A DNA stretch of 64,000 nt from contig NZ_JBLXJC010000004.1 of NCBI RefSeq assembly GCF_048269205.1, forward strand, positions 1 through 64,000, read 5' to 3'. Below are positions 27,155-35,505 of this stretch, piece after piece. The position numbers were made by a program, and so were the translations under genes. This DNA comes from Emcibacter sp048269205. Its GTDB lineage: Bacteria; Pseudomonadota; Alphaproteobacteria; Sphingomonadales; Emcibacteraceae. The notes beneath the pieces were generated by a model. The model did not search any database and was not told the DNA's origin. It saw only the letters and a list, made by a program, of their open reading frames with translations. Within the stretch, counting starts at the first letter, position 1. Each line of letters starts with the position of its first letter.

Positions 27155-29905
27155 ATGTTGGGAATGGGCAAAATTGCCAGAAAAATTTTCGGTTCTTCCA
27201 ATGATCGCTACGTCAAAAGCCTGAAGCCGCGGATCGAAGCCATCAATGCCCTTGAGGAAAGCATCAGCTCCCTCAGTGATGAAGACCTGCGCGGCAAAAC
27301 CGCCGAGTTCCGCGCCCGCCTGGAAGACGGCGCCACCCTGGACAGCCTGCTGCCCGAGGCCTTTGCCGTGGTGCGTGAAGCCGCCAAACGGGCCATTGGC
27401 CTCAGACACTATGACGTACAGCTGATCGGCGGTATCGTCCTGCATGAAGGCAAAATCGCCGAGATGAAAACCGGTGAGGGTAAAACCCTGGTGGCCACAC
27501 TCGCCGCCTATCTCAATGCCCTGCCCGCCAAAGGTGTCCATGTGGTCACGGTCAACGACTATCTGGCCCAGCGCGACAGCCAGTGGATGGGCAAGGTATA
27601 CGAATTCCTCGGCCTGACTGTCGGTTGTATCGTCCCCAACCTCGATGAAGTATCCCGCAAAGCGGCCTATGCGGCCGATATCACCTATGCCACCAACAAC
27701 GAGCTTGGCTTTGACTATCTGCGCGACAATATGAAATTTCACCCGGACGCCATGGTCCAGCGCGATCCGATCTATGCCATCGTCGACGAGGTGGACAGCA
27801 TTCTGATTGACGAGGCCCGTACCCCGCTGATCATTTCCGGGCCGACCGAGGACAAGTCGGAACTTTATGTGGCCATCGACAAACTGATCCCGAGCCTCAA
27901 CGAAGAGGATTACGAGGTCGATGAAAAATCCAACAATACCAGCCTTACCGAAGAAGGTATGGAGCATCTGGAGCAAATTCTTCAGGACGCCGGCCTCATC
28001 GAAGGCGGCATGTATGATTACGGCAATGTGGCCGTTGTCCATCACGTCAACCAGGCGCTGAAGGCGCACAAGCTGTTCCAGGCGGAAAAGGATTATATCG
28101 TCAAGGACGACCAGGTGATCATCATTGATGAGTTCACCGGGCGCATGATGGAAGGCCGGCGGTATTCAGACGGCCTCCACCAGGCCCTGGAAGCCAAGGA
28201 AGGCGTGGAAATCAAGACCGAGAACCAGACCCTGGCCTCCGTCACCTTCCAGAATTATTTCCGGCTGTACGATAAACTGGCCGGCATGACCGGTACGGCG
28301 GCCACCGAAGCCGACGAGTTTGCCGACATCTATGGTCTGGAAGTGGTGGAAATGCCAACCCATGTAGAGGTGGCCCGCAAGGACGAGGATGACGAGGTCT
28401 ACCGGACGGCAGAAGAAAAGTTCAACGCCATCATCGACGTGATCGAAGATTGCCAGAAACGCCAGCAGCCGGTTTTGGTCGGTACAGTGAGCATTGAGAA
28501 GTCCGAGTATCTCGCCGCCTTGCTGAAGAAACGCAAAATCACACATAATGTGCTGAACGCCAAGTTCCACGAGCAGGAGGCCTATATCGTCGCCCAGGCG
28601 GGCCGGCCCGGTGCGGTGACCATCGCCACCAACATGGCCGGACGCGGTACCGACATCCAGCTTGGCGGCAACCTGGACATGCGTCTTGAACGGGAAGTTT
28701 CCGAAATCGAGGAAAATGCCCGGCAGAAAGCGGCCGAGAAAATCTCTGCTGAAATCGAGCGTGACAAGGAAATCGTCAAGCAAGCCGGCGGACTCTGCGT
28801 CATCGGCACCGAGCGACATGAAAGCCGTCGTATCGACAATCAGCTGCGCGGCCGTTCCGGCCGTCAGGGCGACCCGGGCCAGTCCCGCTTCTTCCTCAGC
28901 ATGGAAGACGACCTGATGCGCATCTTCGGCGGCGAACGCATGGACAGCCTGATGCAGAAATTCGGTCTGGAGGAAGGCGAATCCATCGTCCATCCCTGGA
29001 TCAACCGCGCCATCGAGCGGGCCCAGCAGAAGGTCGAGGCCCGCAACTATGAAATCCGCAAGAACCTGCTCAAGTTCGACGATGTGATGAACGACCAGCG
29101 CAAGGCCATCTACGAGCAGCGCAAGGAGGTCATGACCGCCGAGGATGTGACGGATACCGTCGAGGATATGCGTCATGAAACGCTGGAGGATCTTGTGGCT
29201 GAGCACATTCCAGCCCGCGCCTATCCCGAGGAATGGGATACAAAGGGACTGTCCGTGGAGTTGCAGCGCCTGTTCGGACAGGATTTCGATGTGGAGAACT
29301 GGGCCGGCGAAGAAGGTATTGACGCCCCGGCTTTTGAAAACCGGCTGGTTGAAGCTACCGACAAATTCATGCAGGACCGCATCACCGAAATCGGCGCCGA
29401 CGTCATGAAACAGGTGGAAAAACAGATCCTGCTGCAAAGTATCGACAGCCACTGGAAGGAACATCTGGCCCAGCTCGATCATCTGCGCCAGGTCATCCAG
29501 CTGCGTGCCTATGGTCAGCGCGACCCGCTGAATGAATATAAGACCGAAGCCTTCGCCATGTTCGAGGACATGCTGTCCCGGACCCGGGAAAATGTGGTCA
29601 TGCTCATGTCCCACATCCAGATCCATCGGGAAGACCCGGTGCCGGACCTGCCGGAGCCCGAACTGGAAGGACTGCAGACCAGTCATATTGACGCCACCAC
29701 CGGTGAAAACGACGCCTATAGCGGCGGCATCAATCCCCGCGACCCCAAAACCTGGAGCAGTGTGCCGCGCAATTCACCCTGTCCCTGCGGATCGGGCGAG
29801 AAATACAAGAACTGCCACGGAAAAATTGTCCCGAAAGTTGGCCGCAACGATCCCTGCCCTTGCGGTTCAGGTAAAAAATACAAACACTGCCACGGAACAA
29901 TCTGA
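27155..29905 (+). CDS. secA: Protein translocase ATPase SecA, with two SEC-C zinc motifs
   Basis: SecA, 916 residues, is the motor that drives unfolded proteins through SecYEG. Visible features are the DEAD motor with MKTGEGKTLVA near residue 105, VDEVDSILIDEARTPLI, the preprotein cross-linking region, the second motor domain with MAGRGTDIQLGGN, and the helical scaffold and wing. The C-terminus is unusual. Instead of one zinc-binding SEC-C tail there are two in tandem, with cysteines at 876/878/887 and 901/903/912, each CxCx8CH, 25 residues apart. This tail binds SecB, encoded at 41.6 kb. The ribosome binding site GAGGAA precedes ATG 27155. Confidence 0.98.
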   Translation: MLGMGKIARKIFGSSNDRYVKSLKPRIEAINALEESISSLSDEDLRGKTAEFRARLEDGATLDSLLPEAFAVVREAAKRAIGLRHYDVQLIGGIVLHEGKIAEMKTGEGKTLVATLAAYLNALPAKGVHVVTVNDYLAQRDSQWMGKVYEFLGLTVGCIVPNLDEVSRKAAYAADITYATNNELGFDYLRDNMKFHPDAMVQRDPIYAIVDEVDSILIDEARTPLIISGPTEDKSELYVAIDKLIPSLNEEDYEVDEKSNNTSLTEEGMEHLEQILQDAGLIEGGMYDYGNVAVVHHVNQALKAHKLFQAEKDYIVKDDQVIIIDEFTGRMMEGRRYSDGLHQALEAKEGVEIKTENQTLASVTFQNYFRLYDKLAGMTGTAATEADEFADIYGLEVVEMPTHVEVARKDEDDEVYRTAEEKFNAIIDVIEDCQKRQQPVLVGTVSIEKSEYLAALLKKRKITHNVLNAKFHEQEAYIVAQAGRPGAVTIATNMAGRGTDIQLGGNLDMRLEREVSEIEENARQKAAEKISAEIERDKEIVKQAGGLCVIGTERHESRRIDNQLRGRSGRQGDPGQSRFFLSMEDDLMRIFGGERMDSLMQKFGLEEGESIVHPWINRAIERAQQKVEARNYEIRKNLLKFDDVMNDQRKAIYEQRKEVMTAEDVTDTVEDMRHETLEDLVAEHIPARAYPEEWDTKGLSVELQRLFGQDFDVENWAGEEGIDAPAFENRLVEATDKFMQDRITEIGADVMKQVEKQILLQSIDSHWKEHLAQLDHLRQVIQLRAYGQRDPLNEYKTEAFAMFEDMLSRTRENVVMLMSHIQIHREDPVPDLPEPELEGLQTSHIDATTGENDAYSGGINPRDPKTWSSVPRNSPCPCGSGEKYKNCHGKIVPKVGRNDPCPCGSGKKYKHCHGTI

Positions 29906-30001
29906 AACTGAGCCAGATCCCGGCTTTCTTTAAAAAGTTGCGCCGTCCCTCTTTTTGTGCAAAATAGCTGTTTGTAATCTATTACAAATTGGGGGAAACA
30001 A

Positions 30002-30541
30002 ATGTCATTTGTACGGATCTTTTTCTGTTCATTTCTATCCTGCCTCATTGTTGCAACAACCTCTCTGCAGGCCGTTGCCTCAACCGATGATCTCTACCAG
30101 CGCAGCGGCATGGTCGGCGTCTATTTCAAAATACCGCTGGGAGAGACCAATCCTGACAAGGCCGGCCCCAGATACGGCCTCAGGCTGTCCATGGAAAATA
30201 GCTATGCCCGGCAAAGCCTGTGGGAGGACCCTGCGGTTCAGTTCAATCCGCAGCTTGCCAGAATACAGGCCGACCTCCTGTCCCTCAATTTCAATGAAGC
30301 TGGCTTTAATAACCTGACCCTTGCAGGACAACCGTCCCTGACCTATCGCAACGGCACGCTTTATGCCGGTGGAGGTGTGGACAAGCCTGCGCCCGGTGAA
30401 GAGAAAAAAGAAAAAGAGACTTCCTATATAGGGCTTGGCCTTGTGATTGTCGGAGGTACCCTTCTTTTGCTCACGGCGGCTTTTGCAGTAAAAGCCGCTA
30501 CAGATGATTGCTTCATGAACTACTTCAGCGATGAGTGTTGA
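30002..30541 (+). CDS. Hypothetical exported protein with C-terminal membrane helix
   Basis: A 179-residue protein with a clear N-terminal signal peptide (hydrophobic core about residues 5-24, likely cut after LQAVAS). The middle domain starts SGMVGVYFKIPLGETNPDKAG and contains alternating hydrophobic strands (YGLRLSMENSYARQ, LTLAGQPSLTYRNGTLY), resembling short outer-membrane or beta-structured envelope proteins. A charged Lys/Glu linker leads to a hydrophobic segment (YIGLGLVIVGGTLLLLTAAF), then a short tail with two cysteines. A GGGGGAA ribosome binding site precedes ATG 30002. I do not recognise a characterised family, and the role is unknown. Other members of this style occur as hypotheticals in alphaproteobacteria. 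Confidence 0.7.
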   Translation: MSFVRIFFCSFLSCLIVATTSLQAVASTDDLYQRSGMVGVYFKIPLGETNPDKAGPRYGLRLSMENSYARQSLWEDPAVQFNPQLARIQADLLSLNFNEAGFNNLTLAGQPSLTYRNGTLYAGGGVDKPAPGEEKKEKETSYIGLGLVIVGGTLLLLTAAFAVKAATDDCFMNYFSDEC

Positions 30542-30574
30542 CTAAATCAGATATCAGGGGTCGATAGTATTGGC

Positions 30575-31528
30575 CTAAAGACCCACATTGCCCATGTTGA
30601 GGAATTTTTCCCGGCGCAGTTCCTTGAGCTTGTCCGCGGATAGAGCGGACAGATCGGTCAGCGCCTGGTCAATGCCCTTGCTGAGGGACTCCATGGTCTT
30701 GTCATGATCCCGGTGGGCGCCGCCAACAGGTTCGGGAATGATCTCGTCGATCACTTTCAGTTTCAGCAGGTCCTGGGCGGTGATTTTCAGCGCCGTGGCC
30801 GCTTCTTCCGCCTTGTCGGCGGTGCGCCACAGGATCGAGGCGCAGCCCTCGGGGCTGATCACGCTGTAAACCGCATGTTCCATCATCAGGATCCGGTTGC
30901 CGGCCGCCAGCGCCACCGCACCGCCCGAGCCCCCTTCACCGACGATCACGCTGACCAGAGGTACCCGCAAAGACAGGCAGGCCTCGGTTGACCGGGCGAT
31001 GGCTTCCGCCTGGCCCCGCTCCTCGGCCCCGATACCGGGGTAGGCGCCGGGGGTATCCACCAGGGTAATGACCGGAATATCAAACTGTTCGGCCATTTTG
31101 AAAAGGCGGATTGTCTTACGATAGCCCTCGGGCCGGGCCATGCCGAAATTATGCTTGATACGGCTCTGGGTGTCATCCCCCTTTTCATGGCCGATCACCA
31201 TGACAGACTGACCCTTGAACCGGCCGAGACCGCCGGTAATGGCCGCATCGTCGGCAAAGTTGCGATCCCCTGCCAGCGGCATGAAATCGGTAACCATGGC
31301 AGAAATATAATCGGGGAAATGGGGCCGGTTTGGATGACGGGCCACCTTGATCTTCTGCCAGGGACTGAGTCTGCTGTATGTCTCCCTGAGAAGTTTGTCC
31401 AGTTTGGTTTCCAGACGGGTAACTTCCTCGGAGATATTCAGCTCATCCCCGCTTTCAAGGTTTTTCATATCCCGGATCTGGCTTTCCAGCTCCGCTATGG
31501 GTTTTTCAAAATCCAGATAAGTCAGCAT
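30575..31528 (-). CDS. accA: Acetyl-CoA carboxylase carboxyltransferase subunit alpha
   Basis: A 317-residue AccA which, with AccD, moves the carboxyl group from biotin to acetyl-CoA, the first committed step of fatty acid synthesis. The sequence begins with the family start YLDFEKPIAELESQIRDM. It carries the crotonase-fold motifs GDDTQSRIKHNFGMARPEGYRK, cited here only by its first part GDDTQSRIKHNFGM, then TLVDTPGAYPGIGAEERGQA and VIGEGGSGGAVALAAG. It is downstream of xerD on the same strand with a 120-base gap that shows no terminator, so co-transcription is possible. Confidence 0.97.
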   Translation of the reverse strand: MLTYLDFEKPIAELESQIRDMKNLESGDELNISEEVTRLETKLDKLLRETYSRLSPWQKIKVARHPNRPHFPDYISAMVTDFMPLAGDRNFADDAAITGGLGRFKGQSVMVIGHEKGDDTQSRIKHNFGMARPEGYRKTIRLFKMAEQFDIPVITLVDTPGAYPGIGAEERGQAEAIARSTEACLSLRVPLVSVIVGEGGSGGAVALAAGNRILMMEHAVYSVISPEGCASILWRTADKAEEAATALKITAQDLLKLKVIDEIIPEPVGGAHRDHDKTMESLSKGIDQALTDLSALSADKLKELRREKFLNMGNVGL

Positions 31529-31648
31529 GGACAGAATTTATTCCTACAGATTTCCAAGTGAAGGCTCTTATACCCCCCGAATGCGGAAAAATAAACGGTA
31601 AAATGGCCTCCAGCAGAGGTCCGGTTTCCATATAAGCTTTCCGGCATG

Positions 31649-32575
31649 TTATTTTCCGTCCTGTTCACGGCGGGCAAGGGGATGTTTCTGCTGCACCAGG
31701 CTTCTCATGCGCTCTTCCAGAACATGGGTATAGATCTGGGTGGTGCTGATGTCGGAATGACCAAGCATTTTCTGTACTGCCCGAAGATCGGCGCCGTTGG
31801 CCAGAAGGTGGGTGGCAAAAGCATGGCGGACCACATGGGGGCTGAGCCGGGACGGCAGCAGACCGGCGTCCGCCCCCAGTTCCTTGAGAAGCTGGGCAAA
31901 CCGGTGGCGGGTCAGATGGCCCTTGCTGGCCCGGGACGGAAACAACCATTTATTGTCGGGAAAGCTATCATCTTCCGACGTGAGGGCAGCGATATAATCG
32001 GCGGCCGCTGACAGAGCGCGGTCGGACAGGGGCACCAGCCGTTCCTTGCCACCCTTGCCCCTGACGTAAAGATAGGGCTGGCCGCTTCTCAGCGCCGCCA
32101 GCGGCAGGCTGACCAGTTCACTGACCCTGAGCCCGGTGGCATAGAGAAGCTCCACCAACGCCCTGAGCCGCAGCGCCCTTACATTGCCTTTATCTTCCGC
32201 CTGTTGCCGGGCCGCTTCCAGCAATCGTTCCACTTCCTGTTCAGAGAGCAATCTGGGCAACGGCCGGCCGAGACGCGGTGAGTCAAGATTAAGAGCCGGA
32301 TTGTCTGGACGAAGCCCCTCACCATGAAGAAATTTGAAAAACTGCCTGAGACAGGAAAGTTTCCGGGCCGCGGTGCTCGCCGCCAGCCCTTCCTTTTCCA
32401 GTCCGGTCAAATATTCCCGGAGGTGGGCGCTTCCGATTTCAAGCAAAGAAATATCAGGAACGGTTTCGGCGAATTTGCGCAGATCGCGCTCATAGGACTG
32501 AAGGGTATTGGACGAAGCCCCCCGTTCCGTCGCCAGCATTTCCAGAAAACTGCTGATCAGGCGGTGTTCCTTCAT
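31649..32575 (-). CDS. xerD: Site-specific tyrosine recombinase XerD
   Basis: A 308-residue recombinase that, with XerC, resolves chromosome dimers at dif near the terminus. All catalytic residues are present: R150 (GLRVSEL), K174 (GKGGKER), H247 and R250 (HVVRHAFATHLL), H273 (LGHSDIS) and the nucleophile Y282 (TQIYTHV). The N-terminal SAM-like domain has the family length. The ATG at 32575 is preferred to the TTG one codon earlier. It follows the 648-residue exported protein gene by 9 bases, so it probably belongs to the same transcript. XerD rather than XerC is called from the accA neighbourhood and sequence style. Confidence 0.92.
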   Translation of the reverse strand: MKEHRLISSFLEMLATERGASSNTLQSYERDLRKFAETVPDISLLEIGSAHLREYLTGLEKEGLAASTAARKLSCLRQFFKFLHGEGLRPDNPALNLDSPRLGRPLPRLLSEQEVERLLEAARQQAEDKGNVRALRLRALVELLYATGLRVSELVSLPLAALRSGQPYLYVRGKGGKERLVPLSDRALSAAADYIAALTSEDDSFPDNKWLFPSRASKGHLTRHRFAQLLKELGADAGLLPSRLSPHVVRHAFATHLLANGADLRAVQKMLGHSDISTTQIYTHVLEERMRSLVQQKHPLARREQDGK

Positions 32576-32584
32576 CAACCGGTC

Positions 32585-34531
32585 TTAAAAGCCGCGGGAG
32601 GCAAGCGCCTCAAGGGCAATATTGCGGGCCTCTTCTTCCAGACCAGCTGTTTTAAGAGCCCGGACCACCGCACTAAGGCCGGTGCCATCAAGAGCGGCAG
32701 GCCCCTGCGGACCAAGCGCCGCCAGCGACAGCAAAACAGTTTCGCCGAAACGATTGTCCCGGGCCGCCTGAATCAGGCTGCGCCAGACCGAGGGCTGGAT
32801 CATGTAAACGCCGGCTTCGGCCGCACCGGGTCCCACCTGCTGCCACATTTCTTCCGGCACCCGGTGACCCAGCGCGTCGGCCAGGCTGAACAAAAGGGCC
32901 GCCTTGTTGTCCCGTTCCGTCCGGGACAATATCATCTGCCCGTTCCACCACAGATCGAGAATATCAACTGACCAGGGAATGGAACTGCCTTTGTCCTTTA
33001 CCAGCATCAACGGCCAGATATCCACCAGGCCCTTTGTGGCATCCGCATTGCCGTCATAGGCCTGGCCACGAACAAATTCATACCAGGCCCGGGCTTCCTT
33101 GACGTCGCCGGCCAGAAGGAGGGCCCTCACAATATGGTGGGTATGCTGGACAAGCTCCACAGACGGCGAAAGAGTCCGCACCGTCGGCCCGTTTAAAATA
33201 GCTTCACGGGCGAGATTGCCGTCTTCCAGCGCCCGCTCCCATATATAGGACAGCAGCCCGGCCTTTCTCTGTGGCTCTCCTGCCCTCGCGGCCGCCTGGT
33301 ACAGCAACACATTGGCAAGCGCGGTGTCGTCAACAGAGGCAAGCGTGCGGGCGCTGTCCAGTTCGGAAGCGGAAAATCCCTGCAGGTTATAAATGGCGCG
33401 CAGGGTTTTCAGAGGGAACCAGCCCCGCTCGTAAGCCCGGGAGGCGGCTTCCAGCCGCACTTCCCTTGACAGGTTGGCATTCCCGGCCACCGCATAGAGC
33501 ACAAGCGGTGAAGACTGGGCCAGAAGTTCCACTGCCGCAGGCTGTCCCAGCGCCGTAAGCACGCTGTAGGTCAGGGGGTCGAGACTGCCGTATCCGTAGG
33601 AGACGACATTATTTGCCGCATTGGGACCTGCAATCAGCTTGTTGATCAGGTCAAAAAAAGCAAAATCAGCCGCGCCGGTTTCCTGAAGAAGCTCAAGCGC
33701 CAGCCCGGCGCCTTCCGCATTCCCTTCCAGGGCCCGGCAATAGGCCAGCATTTTCAGCCAGTAGGGTCTCTCAGACGACTGGTTGATGTCGTCTATGGCC
33801 TGGCGGGTCATGCGACAGGCCGCCGAAAGATCACCGGCCAGCAGAAGAATATCCGACACTTCCCGGCTCGGCAAAAGCGTGCCTTCCGGCAAAATCTGAA
33901 AAAAGGACGACAGGTTCTTCAAATCACCCGTCTCCCGGATTGCGGCGATCCGCGCCCCAAGGAAAGACCGGGCAGGAGCCTGTTTTTCTTTTGTCGCCTG
34001 TCTGTCAGCCGCCGGCACCGCAGCAGCAGAAAGCAAAAGCCGGTTTGTCAGGCTATTCATCACCGGAGAGCGGCTGCCGGCCGGCAGCGCAGACATCATC
34101 AGGATGATTTTTTCCCGCTTGCTTCCGGTCCACATATCTTTTGGAAAGCCGCCGGAGTTTTCTGTAATCAGGCCGAAGGAGGCGGGATCCTCCTCGCCAA
34201 GCTCTGAAACCTGGACTTCGCCGTCCAGGCCGGGCAAATCGGACATGACGACATCCCCGTTTTCGGTGGATTCAAGGGGGGCCGGCAACCCTTCACTGCC
34301 GGAAGAGGCGGCAGCACCGGACTCCCCGGACGGAAAATAGGGGCCGGGGTCGCCTTCCGGGAACAATATGGATTTTGGCGGCGCATCAGCCGGCAGATAA
34401 TCATCCACCTGCGAACGGACTTCAGTCTTCGGGGCAGTTTGTGCCTGTGAAATCTGATAAAGTGAAATCTGGGAAAAGGCAGCACACGCCAGTCCCGTCA
34501 AAAGGGATTTAACCAGAAATTTCCTCGCCAT
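32585..34531 (-). CDS. Large exported protein of unknown function
   Basis: A 648-residue protein with a signal peptide (MARKFLVKSLLTGLACAAFS..., likely cut near residue 30 after QAQ). A low-complexity Pro/Glu/Gly/Ser-rich segment follows to about residue 125. The rest is almost entirely helical, with repeated Ala/Leu-rich helix pairs such as ASRAYERGWFPLKTLRAIYN and YQAAARAGEPQRKAGLLSYI, reminiscent of TPR or Sel1-like solenoids, but no exact repeat unit can be called by eye. It probably acts in the periplasm as a scaffold. Its position upstream of xerD and next to a tiny membrane protein recurs in alphaproteobacteria as far as I recall. No characterised family recognised. Confidence 0.75.
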   Translation of the reverse strand: MARKFLVKSLLTGLACAAFSQISLYQISQAQTAPKTEVRSQVDDYLPADAPPKSILFPEGDPGPYFPSGESGAAASSGSEGLPAPLESTENGDVVMSDLPGLDGEVQVSELGEEDPASFGLITENSGGFPKDMWTGSKREKIILMMSALPAGSRSPVMNSLTNRLLLSAAAVPAADRQATKEKQAPARSFLGARIAAIRETGDLKNLSSFFQILPEGTLLPSREVSDILLLAGDLSAACRMTRQAIDDINQSSERPYWLKMLAYCRALEGNAEGAGLALELLQETGAADFAFFDLINKLIAGPNAANNVVSYGYGSLDPLTYSVLTALGQPAAVELLAQSSPLVLYAVAGNANLSREVRLEAASRAYERGWFPLKTLRAIYNLQGFSASELDSARTLASVDDTALANVLLYQAAARAGEPQRKAGLLSYIWERALEDGNLAREAILNGPTVRTLSPSVELVQHTHHIVRALLLAGDVKEARAWYEFVRGQAYDGNADATKGLVDIWPLMLVKDKGSSIPWSVDILDLWWNGQMILSRTERDNKAALLFSLADALGHRVPEEMWQQVGPGAAEAGVYMIQPSVWRSLIQAARDNRFGETVLLSLAALGPQGPAALDGTGLSAVVRALKTAGLEEEARNIALEALASRGF

Positions 34532-34560
34532 AGCTACTCGTCCAGGTTCTTATCAGGGGG

Positions 34561-34701
34561 TTATTTTGGAAACATGTCGTCTGGCAGAACTTTTTCCGTG
34601 TGCTCGGTCGGAGCCGGGATGTCCGTTGTCATCAGGTAACCTGCCCCGCCACCAATCAGGAAAATCAACAACATAATCACAATTAACCAGAATTTACCCA
34701 T
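34561..34701 (-). CDS. Small single-helix membrane protein, 46 residues
   Basis: A short open frame with ATG at 34699-34701 and TAA at 34561-34563. The product begins MGKFWLIVIMLLIFLIGGGA, a strong transmembrane helix with a Gly-rich end, followed by a 23-residue polar tail with several Pro, Glu and Asp (TTDIPAPTEHTEKVLPDD). The hydrophobicity pattern, and the tight placement 29 bases upstream of the 648-residue exported protein gene on the same strand, argue that it is real. The ribosome binding site (AGAAGA) is weak. Function unknown. Confidence 0.55.
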   Translation of the reverse strand: MGKFWLIVIMLLIFLIGGGAGYLMTTDIPAPTEHTEKVLPDDMFPK

Positions 34702-34881
34702 AGGTTTTCTTCTACCCTGCCGTTTGTTTCATTTTCAGAACGCGCCTCTGCCGTTCGTCCGGGAAATCATATTAGCGACCCAATCCCGGGGCGTAAAGCT
34801 GCAAGAAGATTATGTTTATTTGATGACTGCGCAATCTCCCGGCTTCCCAGAGGGTCAAAGCCATGCTAAGAGAAATTCGTA

Positions 34882-35505
34882 ATGAAGAGATTAAGAAAAA
34901 AAAGCAGAAAAAAGCCCGTCCCCAGATTGAGATACCCCCTGACCAGGAGTATTGCCCTGGTTGGCCTTATGGGCGCCGGTAAGACAACCGTCGGCATGCG
35001 CCTCGCCCGCCGGCTCGGTATTCCTTTTCTGGATTCTGATGCGGAAATCGAGGTGGCTGCCGGACATACGGTTAGTGAAATTTTCGAGAAATACGGCGAA
35101 AAGGATTTCCGCGACGGCGAGCGCAAGGTGATCAACCGGCTGATTACCGGTCCAAATATTGTCCTGGGCACCGGTGGTGGCGCCTTTATGGACGAGGACA
35201 CCAGAAAGACGCTCAAGGAAAAGGCCGTTACCGTATGGCTTCGCGCAGATGTGGAGCTGCTTGTGGAACGGACCTCGCGCCGGGATACCCGCCCGCTTCT
35301 CCAGAAAGGGAACCCCAAGCAAATCCTCAGGGAGCTTGCGGAAAAAAGATACCCGGTCTATGCACAGGCAGATATTAACGTGGAAAGCGGTGCAGGGGCC
35401 CATGAAGAGGTAGTCAACAATATTATCCGCAAGCTGAACCATTATCTGGCGGAAGAAAGACTGAAAAACAAAGGCAAACAGGATGACAAACCCGCAATCC
35501 GTTGA
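34882..35505 (+). CDS. aroK: Shikimate kinase
   Basis: A 207-residue shikimate kinase, which phosphorylates shikimate in the common aromatic amino acid pathway. Walker A is GLMGAGKTTVG near residue 30. Substrate binding is by the DSDAEIE and GERKVINRL segments, and ILGTGGGAF-like VLGTGGGAFMDE is present, as is the LID region RTSRRDTRPLL. A basic N-terminal extension of about 20 residues (MKRLRKKSRKKPVPRLRYP) precedes the fold, as in many alphaproteobacterial AroK. It overlaps aroB by 23 bases, which implies translational coupling. Confidence 0.96.
   Translation: MKRLRKKSRKKPVPRLRYPLTRSIALVGLMGAGKTTVGMRLARRLGIPFLDSDAEIEVAAGHTVSEIFEKYGEKDFRDGERKVINRLITGPNIVLGTGGGAFMDEDTRKTLKEKAVTVWLRADVELLVERTSRRDTRPLLQKGNPKQILRELAEKRYPVYAQADINVESGAGAHEEVVNNIIRKLNHYLAEERLKNKGKQDDKPAIR

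Noticed and set aside
28166..29686. Long open frame of about 506 codons on the minus strand opposite secA
   Set aside because: It lies antisense to a highly conserved gene, has no recognisable motif and mirrors codon structure. It is a shadow of secA.
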